Source: Loktanella salsilacus (GTDB taxonomy: Bacteria > Pseudomonadota > Alphaproteobacteria > Rhodobacterales > Rhodobacteraceae). Taken from it: a stretch of 34,339 nucleotides of DNA. The DNA lies in NCBI RefSeq assembly GCF_900114485.1, contig NZ_FOTF01000031.1, positions 1-34,339 on the forward strand, read 5' to 3'. Under the pieces are notes generated by a model. That model was not told where the DNA came from, did not search any database, and saw only the letters and a list, made by a program, of their open reading frames with translations. Positions 8,282-17,567 of the stretch are shown here, piece after piece. Each line of letters starts with the position of its first letter. Positions within the stretch are counted from its first letter, which is position 1. The position numbers and the translations under genes were made by a program.

Positions 8282-8794
8282 ATGCTTATTCCCATTTCAC
8301 AAATGACGCGGGCGACTGTTGCTGCCGCGGTTTTGTCGGTGATCGGCTTTGCAGCCTCTGCTGATGCTTTGTCTAGTACGTTCGCGTTCGTCGTCGTCGA
8401 AAAGAACGATGCCGGTGTCGAAGAGCTTGTCGCGCGCAACACTGTGCGGCCGGGCGAAGTCATTCAGTACCAACTGAACCACGAGAACATGACCGACGAG
8501 GACATGGCCGGCATCGTTGTCGCAGCGCCAGTTCCCGAAGGGGTGACCATCACGCTGGGCAATCAGACAACGTCGATCAACGCGGTTTTTGAAGTGCAGG
8601 CGGACCTAGACCCCGAACTGGACGGCCTTGAATGGTCAACGCTGCCAGCGGTTCGGATGGTTGCAGGTCCCGACGGCGTCCTGCGCGAAGAACCTTTGCC
8701 AGAGACAGAGATCGCGTCGGTCCGTTGGACATACTCCGATCCCCTCGAAGCGGGCAAATCCGCGGTCAACACATACCGCGTTCGCGTCAACTAA
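8282..8794 (+). CDS. Small secreted DUF11-like protein
   Basis: A 170-residue protein with a signal peptide (likely cleavage after ADA, about residue 30). The single beta-rich mature domain resembles the conserved repeat domain TIGR01451/DUF11, with VRPGEVIQYQL, a VPEGVTITLG element and a closing Y.VRVN strand. The start ATG at 8282 follows GGAAG at 8270-8274. The gene is first of three plus-strand genes for DUF11-type secreted proteins, followed 60 nt later by the second. I infer a cell-surface or periplasmic accessory to the two large proteins, perhaps a cap or subunit of a fibre or coat. No catalytic motif is visible. Confidence 0.72.
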   Translation: MLIPISQMTRATVAAAVLSVIGFAASADALSSTFAFVVVEKNDAGVEELVARNTVRPGEVIQYQLNHENMTDEDMAGIVVAAPVPEGVTITLGNQTTSINAVFEVQADLDPELDGLEWSTLPAVRMVAGPDGVLREEPLPETEIASVRWTYSDPLEAGKSAVNTYRVRVN

Positions 8795-8854
8795 ACCACC
8801 GCGCCTCCTTTAGCGGGGCTTCCCCCACTTAAGTAGATATAAGGAAATAACGAA

Positions 8855-11494
8855 GTGTCTTATCAATCCCTGTTTATGCGATCGGCCAGCGTCGCCGCTT
8901 TCGGCGCAGCCATCGGTACGGCGGCTTTTGCAGCATCGCCAGAAGCCGGATCTGTCATCGGCAACCAAGCCGTTGCCACCTATACCAATGCCGCTGGCGA
9001 CACGATCACCGTGACATCGAACACGGTCGAAACGATCGTCCAGCAGGTCGCTGGCGTGACGCTGACGTCCGATAATACGGAAACCATCGCGCCGGGTGGT
9101 AAGGCCTTCCTGCCGCACATCATCACCAACGAAGGCAACGGCGCAGACAGCTTTTCGCTGACCGCAGTAGAGGCGAACACTGGCACGCTGAACACCTCGC
9201 AGCTGGTGTTCTATCCTGACGCCAACATGGACGGCGTGGCCGACAGCGCGACACCGCTGAATTCTACCCCCGTTCTGGCCCCGGGCGAGCAGTTCGGCGT
9301 CGTGATCGAGGCCACCGTTGCGTCCAATGCCACTGGTACAGACACCATCACAATCACGGCGACATCCGCACTGGATGGCACAGAGCTGGCTACCAACACC
9401 GACACCCTGACGATTTCGAACGGTGCCATTGTCGAGCTGGTCAAATCGATGGTCGCTGACGCGGCATCGGGCGGAAACCCAAGCATCGTTGATGCGGGCG
9501 ACACCGTGACTATCACGCTGACCTATTCCAGCACCGGTCTGGCCGCTGCGAATAACTACGTGGTGCAGGACGTTCTGGACGGCAACCTGACCTACGTGCC
9601 CGGTTCTGCGCGTTGGTCGGACTCTGCCACGCCGCTGGATGACAACAACGGCTCTACCGTCGTTGATGCCAGCAATGGGTCGAGTGAAACGATTGCGTGG
9701 GATTTTGACGACGCGCAGACCGTAAACTTTAACCTGTCGTCCGTCGGGTCGGGTCGGTCCGGCAGCGTGACATTCCAAGCCGTTGTTGCTTCTACTGCTG
9801 ACGCAGGCATCATCCCCAACACCGCAACGCAAGAGGTGAACGGCGCGGCCTTCCCGCCGTCGAACACTGCTTCGATCAATGTTGATAGCACATTTAGGGT
9901 TGCCGTTGCGGATACGGCCATCAATTCAGACTTGACCATAAACGGTGCCGTTGCATCGGCGACCGATGACGATACCGCCGGCAACGATGTCGTATTGGAA
10001 ACCGGCGACGTCTATCAGGGCGGCGTGATCCGTCAGGAATTCGTGCTGACCAACCTGTCGAACCAATCCGACAGCCTGTCGCTACAGGTCGCTAACGTCG
10101 ATTTCCCTGATGGCACCACCTTCCGCTTTGTCGGCGCTGACGGGATTACCCCGATTGTCGGCTCTGTCGGGCCGCTCGCCGTTGGCGCAAGCGCTACGGT
10201 CACCTTGATCGCGACCCTGCCGACGGACGTGACACCGACCGCGACCACAAACTACACCGCGGTCATCTCGACGATCTCTGATGCTTCTGGTGTCACTGAC
10301 ATCTCGACCGCTGAATTCAGCGGTGAAGTTCTGGCGGCCGCGGTCGACCTAGAGAACGATGTTGTTGGCTCCGAAGGCGACGGCGCGGCACCGACTAACG
10401 GTATCTTGCCTTGGGTCACCACCACCACTGACCCAGGTCAGCCGGTCACTTATGACATGGTCGTCCAGAACGACGGCCCTGTGTCGGACAGCTACAACCT
10501 GTCGCTGGCTCAACCCCTTCCAACGGGTTGGACGTATGAGTTCCGCGACGCCGACGGCAATGTCGTGACCAACACCGGCACGATCCCCGCAGGCGGCAGC
10601 ACGACATTCCAAGTTGTCGTCACGCCACCCGATGATGCGCTTCCGGGCGATACGCTGGTCGATATTGCGCTGACCTCTTCTGTGTCGGGTCAGGGCGACC
10701 GGATCGTGAACCAAGTCACGGTGAACGAGATCTACGACGTGCAGATCATCGACGACCAAACCGCGCAGGCAGCACCGGGCGGCATTGTCGAAATCACCCA
10801 CACTGTCACCAATAAAGGTAACGTTGCCATCACCGAGGGCGCGATCAATGATAGCGGCCTTACCAACTTCTCTGGTGCGATTTTCTGGGATGCCAACGGG
10901 AACGGTGTGATTGATCCGACCGAACCAGTCATCGACAACTTCAACGATCTGACGAACGGCGTTTCTGCTGGGGTCAATGGTTTGGCACCTGGCGACAGCA
11001 TCACGCTGATCTACCGCGTACAGACCCCGTCCACCAGCACGGCAGGTGTCACTGAAAACGGCACAATCACCGTGGCGACATACCTCAATGGCGGGTCGGC
11101 GACAGATGTCCATGCCAGCGACAACGCGGTCGAGGACCGGATCACCATCATCTCTGGCGACATGACACTGAACAAGTATCAGTACATCGATGCCAATTGT
11201 GACGGCACGGTCGGTACCTTCACCAAAACCCGTCAGGACGTCGATCCCGGTCAGTGCATCCGCTACTTGGTCGAGGGCGAAAACACCGGCTCGTCGGCAG
11301 CAGACAACGTCACCATCTTTGATGCGGCGCCTGCCTATACCGCGATCACAAACTGTAGCAATGCCTGCGGCGAAACCACCTTCCCTGCAGGAAGCACCGC
11401 GGCTGCGACCTCGACAAACATCTCGAGCGATCACGGGACGGTCCTGCCCGGCGGGTTTGCCCGGTTGGAGTTCACCGTTCAGGTGAGCAACTAA
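8855..11494 (+). CDS. Large secreted DUF11-repeat surface protein
   Basis: An 879-residue exported protein built from tandem DUF11/Ig-like beta domains. It uses a GTG start at 8855 preceded by AAGGAA with an 8-nt spacer. The signal peptide ends near residue 26 (AFA). The N-terminal module (about 27-110: SVIGNQAVATYTNAAGD, then SNTVETIV..V.G) recurs in the next gene product. About four further repeats of roughly 120-150 residues follow. Putative Ca2+ loops include a perfect EF-hand-type loop at nt 10889-10924 (D.N.NG.ID..E) and DANMDG near residue 125. The C-terminal repeat carries four cysteines, enough for two disulfides. There is no membrane anchor or barrel, so it is probably released or held by the barrel protein encoded next. 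Adhesin, coat or S-layer-like roles are all possible. Confidence 0.78.
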   Translation: MSYQSLFMRSASVAAFGAAIGTAAFAASPEAGSVIGNQAVATYTNAAGDTITVTSNTVETIVQQVAGVTLTSDNTETIAPGGKAFLPHIITNEGNGADSFSLTAVEANTGTLNTSQLVFYPDANMDGVADSATPLNSTPVLAPGEQFGVVIEATVASNATGTDTITITATSALDGTELATNTDTLTISNGAIVELVKSMVADAASGGNPSIVDAGDTVTITLTYSSTGLAAANNYVVQDVLDGNLTYVPGSARWSDSATPLDDNNGSTVVDASNGSSETIAWDFDDAQTVNFNLSSVGSGRSGSVTFQAVVASTADAGIIPNTATQEVNGAAFPPSNTASINVDSTFRVAVADTAINSDLTINGAVASATDDDTAGNDVVLETGDVYQGGVIRQEFVLTNLSNQSDSLSLQVANVDFPDGTTFRFVGADGITPIVGSVGPLAVGASATVTLIATLPTDVTPTATTNYTAVISTISDASGVTDISTAEFSGEVLAAAVDLENDVVGSEGDGAAPTNGILPWVTTTTDPGQPVTYDMVVQNDGPVSDSYNLSLAQPLPTGWTYEFRDADGNVVTNTGTIPAGGSTTFQVVVTPPDDALPGDTLVDIALTSSVSGQGDRIVNQVTVNEIYDVQIIDDQTAQAAPGGIVEITHTVTNKGNVAITEGAINDSGLTNFSGAIFWDANGNGVIDPTEPVIDNFNDLTNGVSAGVNGLAPGDSITLIYRVQTPSTSTAGVTENGTITVATYLNGGSATDVHASDNAVEDRITIISGDMTLNKYQYIDANCDGTVGTFTKTRQDVDPGQCIRYLVEGENTGSSAADNVTIFDAAPAYTAITNCSNACGETTFPAGSTAAATSTNISSDHGTVLPGGFARLEFTVQVSN

Positions 11495-11504
11495 GCGAAC
11501 CCAA

Positions 11505-11550
11505 GGCACCCCCCTAAGACACTGTCCCCCCAGACGTCGGGGGGGGTGCC
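11505..11550 (+). terminator. Two mutually exclusive GC hairpins before the barrel gene
   Basis: Hairpin A pairs CCCCCC (11526-11531) with the G8 tract (11539-11546) across a 7-8 nt loop. Hairpin B pairs GGCACCCCCC (11505-11514) with GGGGGGTGCC (11541-11550) as a perfect 10-bp stem. Both need the same G-tract, so only one can form at a time. A pyrimidine-rich stretch with short T-runs follows. It lies 10 nt after the stop of the 879-residue gene and 50 nt before the next start, so it could attenuate transcription into the barrel gene or protect the upstream mRNA end. Confidence 0.55.
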
Positions 11551-11599
11551 CACTTTTCCCTATTTCTTTGACACTCGGTATCCTTCCAGGAGCAGGTTT

Positions 11600-14500
11600 A
11601 TGCGCAAATTCATTCAATCAGCCGGCTTCCGCGCTATGACACTCCTGCGAACCGCAGCACTGATGCTGATCTTGTTGTCAAATGCAGCCCTGTTTTCTGC
11701 GGCCGCGATGGCAAGCCCCGTACCCGGCGGCACAATCATCCGCAGCATCGCCAACGCGACATATTTCAACACCGCCCTTGGCATGGTTGAAACCGTGCAG
11801 TCTAACCGCGTCGAGGCAATCGTCATGTCGGTGCCCGGCCTATCAGTTGCGGGATACTCTGCACTGCTGATGACCCGCGGTAGCATCGCGCAGTATTATT
11901 TCGATGTCGTCAATTCCGGCAATGTGACGCTGAACGCGCTGATGCACGTCGAAGACCAGCTTGGCGCATCCATGATGGGCGGCGGGCAGCTTGTCGCTGA
12001 CCTAAACGGGAACGGCATCATTGATGGCAACGAGCGGTCCATCAACCTTGCGCTGCCCATGAAATTGCTTCCCGGACAGCGGTTGCAACTGATTTACGAA
12101 TTCCGCGTCTCGACCAATACCGTTTTGGGCGACGCCATGCGGTCGGCCCTTATCGTCACAGCAACGGTTGACGGCGACCCGAATGCCACAGCGCCGGTCC
12201 AAGGGACAGCGCAAGGCATCACGACCATCGTTTCCGGCGCGCTGACGATCACGAAATCCCAAGTCGTGCGCGACAACGATCATATCACGCAGCTTGATTA
12301 CACCCTGCGGGTGCGCAACAATTCAGAACAAGCGGTCCCCAAGTATGATAGCATCGACGGCGCACCCCTGCGCATTGATGGCACCCAGCGCGCAGGCATT
12401 TTAGTGCGCGACGTCATGCCATTGAACACCGTTTTTGCCGGCATCGCCGATGCGGGCGGCATGGAGGCATTGTATCACCGCGCAGGCGATCCCCAGCATG
12501 ACTACCTGACGCAGCAGCCTGCTGTCGCGGCCGATATCGACGCCGTGGCGTTCTTTATGGCTGATGACTATGACATCGGTCAGTCGCGGGACCCGTCCTT
12601 TACGGTCAACGTCCCAAAGCCGCTTGGCGATGTAGAGGTTGCAAACACAGCCACGACCTATCTAGAGGAAGACGGCCAAAGCCTGACGCTGTCATCCAAC
12701 ACCACCTTTTATGATCGCACAGGCTCTGGCGCTGGCGCGCTTCGTTTCGAATATCCAGACACCGCGACCGACCAAATCTATGGCACTGCGGGCAGCGACA
12801 CTCGCCTGCGCGTCACGTCTGGCAGCTGTAACCTGTCTGGGGACGCCGATCTTGTCACGATCACAGTGCGCAGCGCGCTGACCGGCGACATCGAAAACCT
12901 GACCGCCACCGAAACTGGCCCAAACACCGGCGTGTTCCTGACCGCTGCGCTGCCCCTGGCCCGCATGGACCCAAGCCGCGCTGGCGACGGTGTGATGGCG
13001 ACCACGCCGGGCGATACGCTGTTCGCAACAGCCGAGTGCGGCGGCGTGCTGCTGGACGACGAACTGCTGATCGATCCGGGCAACTTCTTGTTCAACTCTG
13101 TCACCAATGACGCGATCGAAGGCGTCGAAATCGTGCTGGTCAATGCGGCGACCGGGGCCACTGTCCTGCGCAGCAATACGGACGAGCGCGGCTTCTTTTC
13201 GCTGGGTCAGATTGCGGCGGGCCGCTACCGCTATGAGGTGCTGAATGCGCCGGCTTGGATTTTTCCGTCGGTCCGTATGGATTTCACGGGCTTTCGCAAG
13301 ACCGTCACAAGCGCCGGGTTTGGTAACCTGTTTACCCACGCGGGCGGCATGGTTCATGTGTCCGATATCCCCGTTGATCCGTTTTACGGCGCGCCCCTGT
13401 CCTTGGACAAAAACGCCAACACGGACACCGTCACACAGGGCGAATTTGTGACCTATTCGCTGGGTTTCACCAACAACATGCACCAGGCCCTGATCGGCGC
13501 AGAGCTGCTGGACCGCCCTGCGCGCGGCGTGATGCTAGTGCCCGGATCGGTTCTGCTGAACGGTACCGCCCTGCCCGATCCCGTCGATGCGCAAGGCGGC
13601 GATCTGCTGTTCGACCTTGGCACGCTAGAGCCGCTGTCCAATCACGAGCTGACCTACGTCATGCGCTTTACCGCAGCCGCAGTTGAGGGCCGCAATGAAA
13701 ACACGGCCGTCCTGTCGGGCCGCCAAGCGGGCACTGGCACGCTGCGCCAATCCCCGGTGGCCCGCGCAATGGTGCGCCTGAACAATTCGGGCGGCGTCTT
13801 TGCCCGCGAAGGCACGGACATTGGATCTGTGTTTATGGATTGCGACGGCGACGGCATCCGCGGCGACATCACCGAACCGGGCATTCCCGGCGTCAGGATC
13901 GTCACCCAAGAAGGCCTGTCCGTCGTGACCGATATCGACGGCAAGTATTCGCTGTTCGGCCTGCGCCCCGTCACCCACGCCTTTTTGGTGCAGGACGAAA
14001 CCTTGCCCATCGGTACCGCTGTGACCGTCACGCGCACAAATGACCTGATGCGCGGCGGCTCTCGCCTGATCCCGCTGCGCAAGGGCGAGCTGCGCGCCGA
14101 ACACTTCGCCGTTGCGGACTGTACGCCAGAGGCGATGGTTGAGGTCGCAAAGCGCCGCACGCATTTTGACGAAGCGGCAGGGATCAACACGCTGACCGCG
14201 TCCGATCTGCCAATCACCAGCCAAGGCGCGCCCGTGCGCTCCTCTCGCGGGGAACAGGGCATTGCGACCACGACGCAGTTGACCACTGGCATGCTGGATG
14301 CAGAGCAAGAAGCACGCGAAGATGTGGCCACCAAAGCCGAAGCCATCGCACGCCGCGAGCCTTTGGACGCGATGATCCGCACGCTGAATTCAGAGCCGGG
14401 CTTTATCGACCTTCAGGACGGCCAAACCGTTGATCGCAGTACCCAGAACATCCGCGTCAAAGGCAAGGCTGACCTGACCCTTGCGCTGGCGCTGAATGGC

Positions 14501-17356
14501 CGGCCGCTGGGGGCCGACCGTGTCGGCCAGCGCACCAGCTGGGAGGCAAATAACGTCCAAGCCGCAGAATTTATCGCGGTCAAACTGGACCCCGGCAAAA
14601 ACACCTTGGCCCTGATCGGCAAAGACGGCTTTGGGATCGAACGTGTCCGCACCGAGATCACTCTGATCGCACCCGGCGCACCCGCAAAGTTCGAAATCAT
14701 CATGCCAGAAACGGCCTCTGCCTCTCCGGTGTCGATCGTTCCGGTTGTTGTGCGGGTGCTGGACGCACGCGGCATGCCGGTTCCGGCCTCTGGCACGGTG
14801 ACACTGGATGCGCGCATGGCCTTGTGGGACGTGACCGACATTCGCCCCGGCACCCCCGGCGTGCAGGCCTACCTTGATAACGGCGAAGCCACCTTTGGCC
14901 TGATCCCGCCGCAAGTTTCTGGCACCGACCGTATCACTGTGACGGGGAACTTTGGCACAGCCGAAGCGACCATCGCCTTTACGCCCAACCTTGACGAACG
15001 CATTCTGATCGGCGTGATTGAGGGTGCCGTGTCCTTGGGGGGCAACGATATTCCACTGCTACCCAAAGATCGGTTCAGCAGCTTCGAGGATACGGCGACC
15101 GGCCTGCGCGGCGAAGTGTATCTGAAAGGCGCAATTCGCGGCGACGCCCTGCTGACCCTGCGCTACAGCTCTGACCGCGACACCGAAGACCGCCTGTTCC
15201 GCGACATTCGCGGCGACGAATACTACCCCGTGTACGGCGACAATTCCGAACGCGGGCAGGATGCACAATCGTCCAGCAATTTGTTCGTCAAAGTTGAAAA
15301 GGGCCGCTCTTATATCCTTTACGGCGATATCGCGATCGAGCCTGAATCCAGCGCGCTGCGCCTTGACGGCATGCGCCGCGTGACCACCGGTGCCAAGGCG
15401 CATTGGGAAAACGACAAGGTGTCCGTCACCGTCTTTGGTGCCCGCACAGCGCAACAGCAGCGCGTGCAAGAAATCCGCGGACGCGGTGTGTCTGGCCCCT
15501 ATGACATCGACTTGGGCGATTATGTCCAAGGCTCTGAACGGGTCGAAATTCTGGTCCGCAATGAGCGCGGCGGCGATATCCTGACCACAACCGCCATGCG
15601 CCGCGGCACCGACTATGTCCTTGATTTCTTTCGTGACACGCTGACCTTTAACGCGCCTGTCCGTCAGTTCGACCTGGACGGAAACCCCGTATCAATCCGC
15701 ATCACCTATGAGACATCGGAAGCCGGAGCAGAGCGCTATTGGCTGTATGGCGGCGAAGTGAACTATGCCGTCAGCGACCAAATCACAGTTGGCGCGCGCG
15801 CTGTGCATGCGGATGCCCCTGCGGGCAATCCGGCTGATGAACGCATCCAGTCTGGCTACATCCGCCATGAAGGCGAAAATGGCGGCGTATTTGAGGCCGA
15901 GCTGGCCCGATCAGAGAACGCACGCGGCCAAGTCGATAACGCGGCGCGCCTGTCGTACGACCTGCAGACGGAGTTTCATCGCCTCAGCTTTGAGGCCATC
16001 CACACTGGCAAAAACTTTAACGCCAGCGGCGGTCTGGCCCGTCCCGGCACCACACAGGTTCGCCTAAGTTATGGGTATGACATCGACAAAAACAGCGACC
16101 TTGTCATCGGAGCCGACTTTGTCCGTGACCGGATCAATGACCTCGACCGCCTGACGCTGGAAGCGATCTATTCGCGCCAGATCAACAAACGGCTGCGGGG
16201 CGACATCGGTTTGGAATATCGCCACGACCAAAACGGCGCGACGACCGAGGCAGGCACCGCCATCATCCTTGGGGCGCATTGGACCCCCCTTGGCCGCGAT
16301 AACACCGTGATCGAAGCTGAATTGCGCCAGCCCCTGAACATTGGCGGCGATCAACCGACCGAACTGACCCTTGGCCTGTACCGAGAGGCCGCACTAGGCT
16401 GGCGCGTATTTAACGAGGTCGAGCTTCAGTTTGGCGACGATATCGTCATGCCCCGGTCCACGCTTGGCTTTACCTTTCAGATGAACAAATGGCTGTCCGG
16501 CCGGACCGAATTCAGCCGCGGTGCCAATGAAACGGATACGACCCTGAACCAAGGGCTGTCGGCGCAGTTCAAGCTGAATTCGTTAACGACGCTGAACATG
16601 GGCATCGAACATTCCCGCCTGCTGGACGCAGAAGAGGCGAAGATGACCAGCCTTGCGATCGGGGCCAAATGGGGCTCTGACGAGACCGATTGGGTGGGTG
16701 ACGCCGATTTCGACACCACCTTTGAAAAATCCGGCACCACCTATTACGGCAACTTGGGGCTGGCGGGGCAGATCACACCTGATCTGACCGTGCTTGGCCG
16801 GACCCGCATCGCCGTCGACAACCGCAACGGCCAAAACCGCCAACGTGTGCGGACCCGCGTCGGTGCCGCCTACCGCCCCCTGACCGACCCCCGGCTAGAG
16901 GTTCTGGCGTGGTACGAGCATCGCCTTGAAAAGCTACACAATACGACCAAAAGCCACCTGTGGTCGGTTGATGCAAGCTATGAGGTTGATGCCGACCTGC
17001 GGGTGAATGGTAAATATGCCGGGCAGCACCAGTCGATCGAGCTTACCAACACCTTTGCCACATCGTTGACGCAACTGGTTCAAGCCGGCGCAAACTATGA
17101 ATTTGGCGGTGATCGGTTCCAGATTGGCGTGAACGGGGCGTATCTGTGGGATGATACCAACAGCGCGACCTGGGGTCTTGGGGCCGAATTCGGGTTCGTC
17201 CCGGCCAAGGGCACGTTGCTTGCGCTGGGATACAACCTGACGGGCAGCCAACTGCCGCAGCAGGATGCGCTTTATCAAAAAGGGCTGCATCTGCGCTTTG
17301 ATCTTTTGCTGGACAACTCTCTTTGGGACCAGCTTGACGGATTCCTTGGCGACTAG
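11600..17356 (+). CDS. Giant DUF11/SdrD-like protein with C-terminal outer-membrane barrel
   Basis: A 1918-residue exported protein. The ATG at 11600 follows GGAG with a 7-nt spacer. The signal peptide ends near residue 38 (AMA). Layout: an N-terminal module shared with the preceding protein (40-210, including an EF-hand-type loop at nt 11999-12034). DUF11-like regions follow, then a carboxypeptidase-regulatory/Cna-B-like fold (about 490-550: GVEIVLVNAATG, RGFFSLGQIAAGRYRYEV). Next are a DUF11 domain (about 597-720), an SdrD-B-like domain (about 740-800: GSVFMDCDGDGIRGD, DIDGKYSLFGL) and two Ig/invasin-like regions (about 930-1130). From about 1160 to the end, alternating aromatic and polar strands with YYPVYGD, GRSYILYGD and ITYE motifs suggest an outer-membrane beta-barrel, the form seen in large DUF11 proteins of other proteobacteria. 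It is likely the membrane anchor or exporter for the surface complex. Confidence 0.78.
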   Translation: MRKFIQSAGFRAMTLLRTAALMLILLSNAALFSAAAMASPVPGGTIIRSIANATYFNTALGMVETVQSNRVEAIVMSVPGLSVAGYSALLMTRGSIAQYYFDVVNSGNVTLNALMHVEDQLGASMMGGGQLVADLNGNGIIDGNERSINLALPMKLLPGQRLQLIYEFRVSTNTVLGDAMRSALIVTATVDGDPNATAPVQGTAQGITTIVSGALTITKSQVVRDNDHITQLDYTLRVRNNSEQAVPKYDSIDGAPLRIDGTQRAGILVRDVMPLNTVFAGIADAGGMEALYHRAGDPQHDYLTQQPAVAADIDAVAFFMADDYDIGQSRDPSFTVNVPKPLGDVEVANTATTYLEEDGQSLTLSSNTTFYDRTGSGAGALRFEYPDTATDQIYGTAGSDTRLRVTSGSCNLSGDADLVTITVRSALTGDIENLTATETGPNTGVFLTAALPLARMDPSRAGDGVMATTPGDTLFATAECGGVLLDDELLIDPGNFLFNSVTNDAIEGVEIVLVNAATGATVLRSNTDERGFFSLGQIAAGRYRYEVLNAPAWIFPSVRMDFTGFRKTVTSAGFGNLFTHAGGMVHVSDIPVDPFYGAPLSLDKNANTDTVTQGEFVTYSLGFTNNMHQALIGAELLDRPARGVMLVPGSVLLNGTALPDPVDAQGGDLLFDLGTLEPLSNHELTYVMRFTAAAVEGRNENTAVLSGRQAGTGTLRQSPVARAMVRLNNSGGVFAREGTDIGSVFMDCDGDGIRGDITEPGIPGVRIVTQEGLSVVTDIDGKYSLFGLRPVTHAFLVQDETLPIGTAVTVTRTNDLMRGGSRLIPLRKGELRAEHFAVADCTPEAMVEVAKRRTHFDEAAGINTLTASDLPITSQGAPVRSSRGEQGIATTTQLTTGMLDAEQEAREDVATKAEAIARREPLDAMIRTLNSEPGFIDLQDGQTVDRSTQNIRVKGKADLTLALALNGRPLGADRVGQRTSWEANNVQAAEFIAVKLDPGKNTLALIGKDGFGIERVRTEITLIAPGAPAKFEIIMPETASASPVSIVPVVVRVLDARGMPVPASGTVTLDARMALWDVTDIRPGTPGVQAYLDNGEATFGLIPPQVSGTDRITVTGNFGTAEATIAFTPNLDERILIGVIEGAVSLGGNDIPLLPKDRFSSFEDTATGLRGEVYLKGAIRGDALLTLRYSSDRDTEDRLFRDIRGDEYYPVYGDNSERGQDAQSSSNLFVKVEKGRSYILYGDIAIEPESSALRLDGMRRVTTGAKAHWENDKVSVTVFGARTAQQQRVQEIRGRGVSGPYDIDLGDYVQGSERVEILVRNERGGDILTTTAMRRGTDYVLDFFRDTLTFNAPVRQFDLDGNPVSIRITYETSEAGAERYWLYGGEVNYAVSDQITVGARAVHADAPAGNPADERIQSGYIRHEGENGGVFEAELARSENARGQVDNAARLSYDLQTEFHRLSFEAIHTGKNFNASGGLARPGTTQVRLSYGYDIDKNSDLVIGADFVRDRINDLDRLTLEAIYSRQINKRLRGDIGLEYRHDQNGATTEAGTAIILGAHWTPLGRDNTVIEAELRQPLNIGGDQPTELTLGLYREAALGWRVFNEVELQFGDDIVMPRSTLGFTFQMNKWLSGRTEFSRGANETDTTLNQGLSAQFKLNSLTTLNMGIEHSRLLDAEEAKMTSLAIGAKWGSDETDWVGDADFDTTFEKSGTTYYGNLGLAGQITPDLTVLGRTRIAVDNRNGQNRQRVRTRVGAAYRPLTDPRLEVLAWYEHRLEKLHNTTKSHLWSVDASYEVDADLRVNGKYAGQHQSIELTNTFATSLTQLVQAGANYEFGGDRFQIGVNGAYLWDDTNSATWGLGAEFGFVPAKGTLLALGYNLTGSQLPQQDALYQKGLHLRFDLLLDNSLWDQLDGFLGD

Positions 17357-17377
17357 GGGGCGCTGGTCATCAAGGAA

Positions 17378-17411
17378 GGGCCGCGCCGCATGCGCATGTG
17401 CGGCGCGGCCC
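17378..17411 (+). terminator. Strong hairpin terminator after the barrel gene
   Basis: A perfect 13-bp stem (17378-17390 with 17399-17411, GGGCCGCGCCGCA and its complement) closes an 8-nt loop and starts 22 nt after the stop codon. It is followed by GCTTACTTTC, a modest T-rich tail. This is the clearest terminator in the window and closes the DUF11 gene set. Confidence 0.75.
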
Positions 17412-17567
17412 GCTTACTTTCGCCCATGCGTCCACGCGGGCATCATGTTCGCAAAAGGATGATCCACCTATCCTTATTCTCTGGCAACTGACCGGTTGTG
17501 CAAATGAACATACCGGCGAAATAGGCCAATATAGCTTCAACACAGACTAAGTTGATGGAGAGTTCCA

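Noticed and set aside
8810-9832. 340-codon minus-strand frame opposite the 879-residue gene
   Set aside because: A shadow of the GC-rich plus-strand gene, rich in Arg, Gly and His, with no domain. The plus strand has a signal peptide and repeats.
11546-11599. Upstream GTG start for the giant barrel protein
   Set aside because: It would begin inside the G-tract hairpin and put 18 extra residues before a good signal peptide, while GGAG lies just before the ATG at 11600.
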